Below are positions 1 to 5,176 of a stretch of DNA of 6,511 nucleotides, one piece after another. Within the stretch, counting starts at the first letter, position 1; each line of letters starts with the position of its first letter. The position numbers and the translations under genes are program-made. The DNA lies in assembly GCA_016875955.1 (NCBI GenBank), contig VGOH01000070.1, positions 1 to 6,511 on the forward strand, written 5' to 3'. Under the pieces are notes generated by a model that searched no databases, was not told the DNA's origin, and saw only the letters and a list, made by a program, of their open reading frames with translations. This DNA is from Chloroflexota bacterium. Lineage in GTDB: Bacteria > Chloroflexota > Dehalococcoidia > Dehalococcoidales > RBG-16-60-22.

Positions 1-1
1 C

Positions 2-1114
2 CGCCCCAGCTATGTGCTCGGCGGACGGGCCATGGAGATTGTGCACAACGCCACTGAGCTGGCCCGCTACATGGGCTTTGCCCTGGAACTGGACACCGGC
101 CATCCTGTCCTCATCGACAAGTACCTTGAGGGCAAGGAGGTGGAGGTTGACGCCATCGGCGACGGGGAAACGGTGCTTATCCCCGGGATAATGGAACACA
201 TTGAGCGCGCCGGCGTGCACAGCGGCGACTCCATGGCGGTATATCCCGGACTGAACCTGACCCACCGGGAAGTGAATACCATCATTGACTATGCCGTCCG
301 CATCGGGCTGGCTCTGAAGATAAAGGGACTGATGAATATCCAGTACGTTATCGTACCGCGGCGGGAAGGCCTGGGCTCTTCGGTCTATGTGCTGGAGGTC
401 AACCCGCGCGCCAGCCGCACCGTGCCGTTCCTCTCCAAGGTAACCGGCGTCCCCATGGTCAAGGTGGCCACCCGGGTCATGCTCGGCGTCAGCCTTAAAG
501 AACAGGGCTATAAGACCGGCCTCTGGCCGGAACAGCCGCTGACGGGCATCAAGGCGCCCGTCTTCTCCATGTCCAAGCTGCTCGGCGTGGATACCTACCT
601 GGGGCCGGAGATGAAGTCCACCGGAGAGGTCATGGGCATTGACGTCAACTTTGACGCTGCCCTGACCAAAGCTCTGCTCGCCGGAGGCATGATGCTGCCG
701 CCGCAGGGCGTCATACTGCTCAGCATCGCCGACCGGGACAAGCCGGAGTCGCTGCCCCCCATCAAAAAGCTGTCAGAACTAGGCTATACGCTCTACGCCA
801 CCGAAGGCACCGCCGCCATGCTTGAGTCTGCCGGACTGCCGGTGACCAGGATAACCAAGAAGCTGGGCGAGGGGCACCCCAATGTGGTGGATGTTATCCG
901 TGATGGTACCGTGACCGGCGTGGTCAATACCAGCACCGGCGGCGAGGCATCCCTGCGCGACGGCTTTTATATACGCCGCGCTGCCGCCGAGAAGCAGGTG
1001 CCATGCTTCACCTCGCTGGATACGGTCCGGGCGGCGGTGGAGGCGCTGTCTGCTCCCAGCCATACCTATCTCGTTCAGCCTCTCCCGGAATACCGCAGAA
1101 AGGAAGCCCGATGA
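2..1114 (+). CDS. carB: Carbamoyl-phosphate synthase large subunit, C-terminal part (5' end outside window)
   Basis: CarB makes carbamoyl phosphate from bicarbonate, ATP and ammonia delivered by the CarA glutaminase, for pyrimidine and arginine synthesis in the cytoplasm. The reading frame is open from position 2 and gives 370 residues, roughly the last third of a protein that is usually about 1070 residues long. It opens with RPSYVLGGRAMEIV, a hallmark of the second ATP-grasp (carbamate kinase) half, followed by GIMEHIERAGVHSGDS and the metal/nucleotide segment EVNPRASRTVPF. From about fragment residue 237 (position 710) an MGS-like allosteric domain begins, with YATEGT, HPNVVD and VVNTSTGG; in known enzymes this domain binds UMP or ornithine. 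A GTG at 14 is not the start, because homology continues upstream of it. The stop overlaps the pyrK start (ATGA at 1111-1114), which implies translational coupling in a pyr operon. Confidence 0.97.
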   Translation, partial: RPSYVLGGRAMEIVHNATELARYMGFALELDTGHPVLIDKYLEGKEVEVDAIGDGETVLIPGIMEHIERAGVHSGDSMAVYPGLNLTHREVNTIIDYAVRIGLALKIKGLMNIQYVIVPRREGLGSSVYVLEVNPRASRTVPFLSKVTGVPMVKVATRVMLGVSLKEQGYKTGLWPEQPLTGIKAPVFSMSKLLGVDTYLGPEMKSTGEVMGIDVNFDAALTKALLAGGMMLPPQGVILLSIADRDKPESLPPIKKLSELGYTLYATEGTAAMLESAGLPVTRITKKLGEGHPNVVDVIRDGTVTGVVNTSTGGEASLRDGFYIRRAAAEKQVPCFTSLDTVRAAVEALSAPSHTYLVQPLPEYRRKEAR

Positions 1115-1911
1115 AGCTGATTGATGCCGAGATACTGGAAAACCGCCAGGTCCTGCCCGGCCACAAACACATTCACGCACGGGGCATCCTGGGCAGTTGG
1201 CTCTTCCGGCTTAACTGCCCGGATATCGCCCGGGAGGCAAGGCCAGGGCAGTTCCTCATGGTGCGCTGTGGCCCGGAGACCACCCTGCCCCGCCCCTTCA
1301 GCATCCACCAGGCGGAGGGCGATGATATCGCCTTACTCTATGCGGTGCGGGAAAACGGCCGGGGTACGGAATGGCTGAGCCGGCAGAAAGCCGGGACGTC
1401 AGTGTCAATATTAGGGCCGCTGGGCAACGGCTTCGCCATTGACCCCAAAGCGCGGAATTTACTGCTCGTGGCCGGCGGTATCGGCATCGCCCCGCTGTAT
1501 TTTCTGGCCCGGCAGGCGGTGAAAGATAAGCGCAAAGTAACGCTGCTCTACGGCACGATGGACGGCAACCGCTATCCAGTATCACCTGAGATAGACGTGG
1601 TGGTGGTGACCGAAGACGGCTCGGTGGGAGACAAAGGATTCGTAACTGACCTCATGCCTCGCCTGGTGAGGAGGGCCGAACAGGTCTTTGCCTGCGGGCC
1701 GATGCCCATGTACCGCGCTATGTTCAACAGACAGAGCCAGCTGAAGCTTAAAGGAAAGCCGGTGCAGATTTCTCTGGAGGTGAGGATGGGCTGCGGAGTG
1801 GGCGTCTGCTACGGCTGCACTGTGAAAACCAAAAGCGGCCTGAAGCAGGTCTGCAAGGACGGCCCGATATTTGAACTGGACGAGATTCTGTGGGATGAGC
1901 TGAATCTCTAG
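1111..1911 (+). CDS. pyrK: Dihydroorotate dehydrogenase electron transfer subunit (FAD/[2Fe-2S] protein)
   Basis: PyrK passes electrons from the FMN subunit PyrD to NAD+ during oxidation of dihydroorotate to orotate in class 1B dihydroorotate dehydrogenases. The 266-residue product has the usual length. It shows, in order, an FAD-binding RPFS (61-64), GPLGNGF (102-108), the nucleotide-binding AGGIGIAPL (121-129), CGPMPM (195-200) and a C-terminal [2Fe-2S] site with Cys228, Cys233, Cys236 and Cys248 (CX4CX2CX11C) followed by KDGPIF. All four cluster ligands are present. I chose the ATG at 1111 over the in-frame ATG at 1003 because family homology begins at MKLIDAEIL, an AAGGA ribosome site lies 6 nt upstream, and the start overlaps the carB stop. 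No pyrD follows, although pyrK and pyrD are adjacent in many Firmicutes, so the partner must be elsewhere. A homologous FAD/FeS reductase with another partner is less likely given the carB coupling. Confidence 0.93.
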   Translation: MKLIDAEILENRQVLPGHKHIHARGILGSWLFRLNCPDIAREARPGQFLMVRCGPETTLPRPFSIHQAEGDDIALLYAVRENGRGTEWLSRQKAGTSVSILGPLGNGFAIDPKARNLLLVAGGIGIAPLYFLARQAVKDKRKVTLLYGTMDGNRYPVSPEIDVVVVTEDGSVGDKGFVTDLMPRLVRRAEQVFACGPMPMYRAMFNRQSQLKLKGKPVQISLEVRMGCGVGVCYGCTVKTKSGLKQVCKDGPIFELDEILWDELNL

Positions 1912-1948
1912 AAATGGGGTGGTGAGGTTAGCATCAACAACTGCTGGC

Positions 1949-1955
1949 CAGGGAG
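1949..1955 (+). promoter_or_regulatory. Ribosome binding site of the YjbQ remnant
   Basis: The purine run AGGGAGG lies 7 nt before the ATG at 1963. It shows that the 5' end of the deleted gene, including its translation signal, is still intact. Confidence 0.6.
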
Positions 1956-1962
1956 GCGCATC

Positions 1963-2148
1963 ATGGTCGTCACCAAGCAAATCAGCCTTAAAACAAAGGG
2001 TGAATGTGACATCGTTGATATAACGGCGCTGGTGGTTCCGTTCCACAATAAAAAGCTTGACCTGGGCACGTGGCAGCAACTCGTGGTGGTTGACTTTGAC
2101 CATCGGCCGAGGTCAAGACAGGTCTGGCTGCAGATTATGGGTGAGTAG
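1963..2148 (+). pseudogene. YjbQ/UPF0047 family gene with an internal in-frame deletion
   Basis: Members of the YjbQ family are about 138-140 residues long; some are described as having secondary thiamine-phosphate synthase activity. This 61-codon frame matches only the two ends of the family. Residues 1-24 (KQISLKTKGECDIVDIT) fit the usual N-terminus, and residues 25-61 (VPFHNKKLDLGTWQQ, then VDFDHRPR and LQIMGE at the end) fit the usual C-terminus. The junction lies near residue 24-25, about position 2035. About 75-80 central residues, including the conserved histidine/serine core expected for activity, are absent. The frame is kept across the junction and both the start signal and stop are normal, so a short protein could still be made. 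It follows pyrK by 51 bp and could be co-transcribed with it. It converges on rpsT with 8 bp between stops. The family match comes from recall, not an alignment; a functional mini-protein or an assembly collapse are the alternatives. Confidence 0.75.
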
Positions 2149-2156
2149 CCGGTGAC

Positions 2157-2552
2157 CTACTTTCCCTTCTCTTTCTTCTCTGCCTTCGGCTTCTTGGCGG
2201 CTTTCGCTTTCTTCTCCGGCTCTGGTTTTTTCTCTTCTGCCTCGGGCACCTCTTCCGCAATAACCTCCGCGGCTGAAGCCTGAACCTGGTTGAACTTCTT
2301 CATCAACCTTGACTTGCGTCGGGCAGCGTTATTGGGATGGATAATCCCCTTCTCCGCGGCCCTGTCCAGAGCACTTATTGACTCTGCCACCGCCGTCGCC
2401 GAAGCTTCCATGTCTCCAGCAAAGATGAGCTTCTCGGCTCTGGTGATGAAGGTCTTGGCCCGGCTGCGCACGGCGCGGTTTCTCATCTGCCGCCGAAGTG
2501 CGATCCGCACTTGCTTTTCCGAATGTTTACTTTGTTGTTTACTCTTTGGCAA
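2157..2552 (-). CDS. rpsT: Small ribosomal subunit protein bS20 with a long charged C-terminal tail
   Basis: S20 is a primary 16S rRNA-binding protein of the 30S subunit. Residues 1-91 carry the family pattern: a basic N-terminus (PKSKQQSK), RRQMRNRAVRSRAKT (20-34), and the signature LDRAAEKGIIHPNNAARRKSRLMKK (62-86). S20 is normally about 85-90 residues long; here residues 92-131 form an extra tail rich in Lys, Glu, Ala and Pro (EEKKPEPEKKAKAAKK), probably disordered. Two in-frame TTG codons could start it. I chose the one at 2552, because AGGGGG at 2560-2565 is 7 nt away from it but only 1 nt from the TTG at 2558, and because the resulting MPKSK start suits the family. It lies downstream of rel on the same strand and has a likely promoter of its own. 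The tail may overlap transcripts from the convergent YjbQ remnant. Confidence 0.95.
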   Translation of the reverse strand: MPKSKQQSKHSEKQVRIALRRQMRNRAVRSRAKTFITRAEKLIFAGDMEASATAVAESISALDRAAEKGIIHPNNAARRKSRLMKKFNQVQASAAEVIAEEVPEAEEKKPEPEKKAKAAKKPKAEKKEKGK

Positions 2553-2559
2553 TCTCAAT

Positions 2560-2565
2560 CCCCCT
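2560..2565 (-). promoter_or_regulatory. Ribosome binding site that fixes the rpsT start
   Basis: On the minus strand the sequence reads AGGGGG, then 7 nt, then TTG at 2552. The competing TTG at 2558 is only 1 nt away, too close to be used, so this site favours the 131-residue form of S20. Confidence 0.6.
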
Positions 2566-2603
2566 AAAACGCGACTATATTAAAATAGATTCCAGAGATA
2601 CAT

Positions 2604-2631
2604 ATTATGCTGAATTAAAAAGCCAAGTCAA
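2604..2631 (-). promoter_or_regulatory. Putative sigma70-type promoter for rpsT
   Basis: On the minus strand TTGACT (2631-2626) and CATAAT (2609-2604) are separated by 16 bp; each box matches the consensus at 5 of 6 positions. Transcription would begin near 2597 and give a leader of about 45 nt before the TTG at 2552. The -35 box overlaps the rel stop codon (2628-2630). It would let S20 be made independently of rel. The surrounding sequence is AT-rich, so chance matches are possible. Confidence 0.5.
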
Positions 2632-4799
2632 GTTTTATCACCGCTCCGGGCCGAGGCCTCATCTCCGACACGGACAATGCGTATCACGCCTTTCACCGAA
2701 TCAATTTTTTTAAGGAGCCGGCTCAGCTGGGCCAACCCCTGCGTTTCCATGGTGAAGTGCATGGTAACCGTACGGTCATCATGATTGTGCAAAGCCAGTG
2801 AGGTGATATTTACTTTCTCCTCAGCAACCATCGTGGTGATATCACGCATAAGCCCCACCCGGTCCCAGGCCTCAACCTGAATATTTACCGGGTAGAGAGA
2901 ATCGGCCTGCCCCCACTCCACCGGCACCAGCCTGTCCTGCTCATCTTCATGGAGTACGCTGTAACAGTCCTGACGGTGAATGGTGATGCCGCGACTGCGC
3001 GTGATATAGCCGATGATTTTATCCCCGGGCACGGGATGGCAGCACTGGGCCAGATGGGTTACCAGATTGCCCACTCCCAGCACGTGCACCGTTGATGGCG
3101 CCGGCTTGCGCGGCGCCACTTCAGGGATAGCCTTGGGTGCCTCCTGCTGCGCCGCCAGTTTGGTCACAATCTGATGGGTGGAAATGCCTCCGTAGCCAAT
3201 CGCCGCCAGAAAGTCATCCACGCTGCTGAAGTTGAGCGACTGGGCAAGCTCCTCGCGCTCAATCGTGATTCCCAGATGTCTTAATTCCTTTTCCAGTATC
3301 TGCCGGCCGCGCTCTATGTTCTCCGTGCGCTCCTGTTTCTTGAACCACTGCCGTATTTTCTCTCTGGCGTGGGAGGTCCGGGCAAAACCGAGGTGGGGGT
3401 TCAGCCAGTCCAGGCTAGGGCCTTTCTCGCCCTTGGTGGACATAATCTCCACCACATCGCCGTTTTTCAGCTCGTAGTCAAGCGGCACCAGCCGGCCGTT
3501 CACCTTGGCGCCGATGCAGCGGTGCCCGAGCTCGGTGTGCACCCGGTAGGCGAAATCAAGCGGTGTGGCGCCCTTGGGCAGGTCTTTGATATCACCTTTC
3601 GGCGTATAGACGAAGACCTGGTCGATGAAGATGTCTGTTTTCACCGATTCCAGGAACTCTTCAGACCCGCTCATCTCGCGGTGCCATTCGATAAGCTGGC
3701 GCAGCCAGCCGATTTTTTCCTCAAAATGCAGGTCTGCCTTTTGCCCCTGCTTGTAACGCCAGTGCGCCGCCACCCCGTACTCGTCATTGTAGTTCATCTC
3801 GCGGGTCCTTATCTGGACTTCCAGAGGCGTGGTGCCGAAACACATGACCGCCGTATGCAGCGACTGGTATCCGTTTGGTTTGGGGTTGGCAATATAGTCG
3901 TCGAACTCCTCAGGTATGGGGTGCCACAGGCTGTGGATGATGCCCACCACGCTGTAACAGTCAGGCACGGTGCTGACCAGCATCCTCAGCGCCAGCAGGT
4001 CGTAAATATCGCTGAAATCGCGCCCCCGCTCCATTTTCTGATGAATGCTGTATATGTGCTTGGGGCGCCCGGACAGCTCTGCTCTCAGGCCGGCCTTGTC
4101 CAGCTCTTTTTTCAGGATGTCAATGACATGGGTGATGAAATTTTCCCGCTGCGTTCGGTGTGCTGCCAGCAGTTTGACGATGCGATTGTATTTATCCGGT
4201 TCCAGATGCTGGAAGGCCAGGTCTTCCAGCTGCCACTTGAGCTCCCATATGCCGAGGCGGTGGGCCAGGGGAGTATAGATTTCCAGCGTCTCCTGGGAGA
4301 TGCTGCGCTGTTTTTCGGGAGACAGCCAGTCCAGAGTGCGCATGTTATGCAACCTATCCGCCAGCTTGATGAAGACCACGCGCAGGTCTTCCGCCATGGC
4401 GACAAGCATCTTGCGCAGGTTCTCTGCCTGCGCCTCCCGGGGCGCCGTCCCCGTGGTCTGCCACGAAACCTGACCGAGCTTGGTCACGCCGTCAACCAGC
4501 TTGCTTATCTCCGGCCCAAACCGCTCTTGTATTTTATCAATTGGTATGCCGCAGTTTTCCGGCACATCATGCAGCAGCGCCGCGGCCAGAGATGTGGCAT
4601 CATGCTGGAGATTGGCCAGTATCAGCGCCGTCTGCACCGGATGCTCCACATAGGGGTCGCCGGATAGCCGCACCTGCCCGTTATGCGCCTCGGCGGCAAA
4701 CTGATACGCCTCTTCAATGACGGCCACTCTTTCGGCAGGCAGATATGCCTCCGCCTTTTCCTTTAGCTGACTGAAACTCGTTACCTTGACAACTGTCAA
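2628..4799 (-). CDS. rel: Bifunctional-type (p)ppGpp synthetase/hydrolase, RelA/SpoT (Rel) family
   Basis: Rel proteins make (p)ppGpp from ATP and GTP/GDP on starved ribosomes and degrade it otherwise. The 723-residue product is full length for a long Rel. Domains in order: HD hydrolase (about 25-180) with Arg44, His53, His77-Asp78, Asp148 and Asn152; synthetase (about 240-350) with SGRPKHIYSI (243-252), Asp264, YIANPKPNGYQSLH (302-315) and EVQIRT (327-332); TGS (about 390-452); a helical segment; a Zn-finger-like CCHPV (586-590) with Cys612; and a C-terminal ACT domain (about 638-713). The synthetase residues all look intact. In the hydrolase motif HDxxED the last residue is Asn82 (HDVPEN), which could weaken hydrolysis. 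The start is a TTG: no in-frame ATG or GTG lies between it and the AGGAGG at 4812-4817, which is 12 nt away, a long spacing. The gene is divergent from the AOR gene and is followed by rpsT. Confidence 0.96.
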   Translation of the reverse strand: MTVVKVTSFSQLKEKAEAYLPAERVAVIEEAYQFAAEAHNGQVRLSGDPYVEHPVQTALILANLQHDATSLAAALLHDVPENCGIPIDKIQERFGPEISKLVDGVTKLGQVSWQTTGTAPREAQAENLRKMLVAMAEDLRVVFIKLADRLHNMRTLDWLSPEKQRSISQETLEIYTPLAHRLGIWELKWQLEDLAFQHLEPDKYNRIVKLLAAHRTQRENFITHVIDILKKELDKAGLRAELSGRPKHIYSIHQKMERGRDFSDIYDLLALRMLVSTVPDCYSVVGIIHSLWHPIPEEFDDYIANPKPNGYQSLHTAVMCFGTTPLEVQIRTREMNYNDEYGVAAHWRYKQGQKADLHFEEKIGWLRQLIEWHREMSGSEEFLESVKTDIFIDQVFVYTPKGDIKDLPKGATPLDFAYRVHTELGHRCIGAKVNGRLVPLDYELKNGDVVEIMSTKGEKGPSLDWLNPHLGFARTSHAREKIRQWFKKQERTENIERGRQILEKELRHLGITIEREELAQSLNFSSVDDFLAAIGYGGISTHQIVTKLAAQQEAPKAIPEVAPRKPAPSTVHVLGVGNLVTHLAQCCHPVPGDKIIGYITRSRGITIHRQDCYSVLHEDEQDRLVPVEWGQADSLYPVNIQVEAWDRVGLMRDITTMVAEEKVNITSLALHNHDDRTVTMHFTMETQGLAQLSRLLKKIDSVKGVIRIVRVGDEASARSGDKT

Positions 4800-4811
4800 T
4801 TCGGTAAAATG

Positions 4812-4817
4812 CCTCCT
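4812..4817 (-). promoter_or_regulatory. Ribosome binding site of rel with long spacing
   Basis: The minus strand reads AGGAGG, then 12 nt, then TTG at 4799. The spacing is longer than the usual 5-9 nt and the start is TTG, which together suggest modest translation. No other in-frame start codon lies nearer the site. Confidence 0.6.
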
Positions 4818-4850
4818 GCCCTGCTGGCGGAAATGCCGGTTCTATCCTAA

Positions 4851-4879
4851 AGTATAGCTCAACGTGCTTGGTCTGTAAA
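4851..4879 (-). promoter_or_regulatory. Putative sigma70-type promoter for rel
   Basis: On the minus strand TTTACA (4879-4874) and TATACT (4856-4851) are separated by exactly 17 bp; each box matches the consensus at 5 of 6 positions. Transcription would begin near 4844, leaving a leader of about 45 nt before the TTG start of rel. Position, orientation and spacing all fit. Confidence 0.65.
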
Positions 4880-4941
4880 TCTTATAAACCACCTGTAACA
4901 ACCGGCGAAGTTTTATTTACATCTGGTTGTTATGTGCTTAC

Positions 4942-5043
4942 CTCACCCCTGCCCCCTCTCCAGCCATAATAAGCGTGGTTGTCTGCCGATGTTAAAGGCT
5001 GGAGAGGGGGTGTTATAAGCGAGAGGGGGACACAGGGGGTGAG
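4942..5043. repeat. GC-rich palindromic intergenic element with nested arms
   Basis: The inner arms CCCCCTCTCCAGCC (4952-4965) and GGCTGGAGAGGGGG (4997-5010) are perfect 14-bp reverse complements around a 31-nt loop. The outer arms CTCACCCCTG (4942-4951) and CAGGGGGTGAG (5033-5043) pair with one extra G. A second copy of GAGAGGGGG at 5021-5029 can pair with 4952-4960 in place of the inner arm, so two alternative foldings exist. ATAAGCG also occurs twice (4969-4975 and 5015-5021). The C-rich style resembles dispersed intergenic palindromes seen in many bacterial genomes, but only one copy is visible here, so its dispersed nature is inferred. It has no T-run and lies between divergent promoters, so a terminator role is unlikely. 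Confidence 0.75.
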
Positions 5044-5105
5044 TATCTTGAGAGCAACCAAAGGCAAACAGAACCAAATACGATTAACAACCAGCAACCG
5101 CGATA

Positions 5106-5133
5106 TTGACAGGGATTAGAATTATGGTATACT
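5106..5133 (+). promoter_or_regulatory. Strong sigma70-type promoter for the AOR gene
   Basis: A consensus TTGACA (5106-5111) and TATACT (5128-5133, 5 of 6 matches) are separated by 16 bp. Transcription would begin near 5140, giving a leader of about 37 nt before the ATG at 5177. This is the best promoter match in the window, and its -10 box sits inside an inverted repeat. Confidence 0.75.
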
Positions 5134-5156
5134 TTCATTGTTTCAATACCATAATT
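5120..5156. promoter_or_regulatory. Operator-like perfect 11-bp inverted repeat over the AOR promoter
   Basis: AATTATGGTAT (5120-5130) and ATACCATAATT (5146-5156) are exact reverse complements separated by 15 nt. The left arm covers the first half of the -10 box and the right arm lies just past the predicted start near 5140. Most of the repeat would therefore not be transcribed as a hairpin, which fits a protein-binding site better than an RNA structure. The placement suggests repression by steric block. The regulator is not identifiable here. Confidence 0.6.
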
Positions 5157-5159
5157 AGC

Positions 5160-5166
5160 AAGGAGG
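5160..5166 (+). promoter_or_regulatory. Ribosome binding site of the AOR gene
   Basis: AAGGAGG is a near-perfect Shine-Dalgarno sequence 10 nt before the ATG at 5177. It supports that start and, with the strong promoter, high expression when not repressed. Confidence 0.7.
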
Positions 5167-5176
5167 AATTCCAGCC

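Larger units (their letters stand above)
4800..5176. other. Divergent intergenic region between rel and the AOR gene
   Basis: These 377 bp hold no convincing gene. From left to right they contain the rel ribosome site and promoter (4812-4879), an 8-bp inverted repeat TAACAACC/GGTTGTTA (4896-4903 and 4925-4932), a GC-rich palindromic element (4942-5043), a second inverted copy TAACAACCAG (5085-5094), and the AOR promoter with its operator-like repeat (5106-5156). The outward-facing promoters are about 230 bp apart and appear independent of each other. Confidence 0.8.

Noticed and set aside
1003..1110. Upstream extension of pyrK to the ATG at 1003
   Set aside because: This stretch codes for the CarB MGS domain in the other frame, and PyrK homology starts at 1111 with a proper ribosome site and ATGA coupling.
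1941..1956. CTGGCCAG palindrome after pyrK as a terminator or operator
   Set aside because: It is only 8 bp, has no loop or T-run, and overlaps the ribosome site of the next frame.
1582..2103. A 173-codon open frame on the minus strand across the pyrK end and the YjbQ remnant
   Set aside because: It is antisense to the Fe-S region of pyrK and to the YjbQ match, and resembles no known protein.
3369..4667. A 432-codon open frame on the plus strand, antisense to rel
   Set aside because: It lies wholly inside the well-supported rel gene, has no recognisable domain and has the composition expected of an antisense shadow in GC-rich DNA.
4952..5010. The 14-bp stem read as an intrinsic terminator
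   Set aside because: The loop is 31 nt, no T-run follows on either strand, and the flanking genes are transcribed away from it.
4942..5043. A CRISPR-like or tandem repeat array
   Set aside because: The repeated pieces are inverted arms and a single nearby second copy, not regularly spaced direct repeats with spacers.
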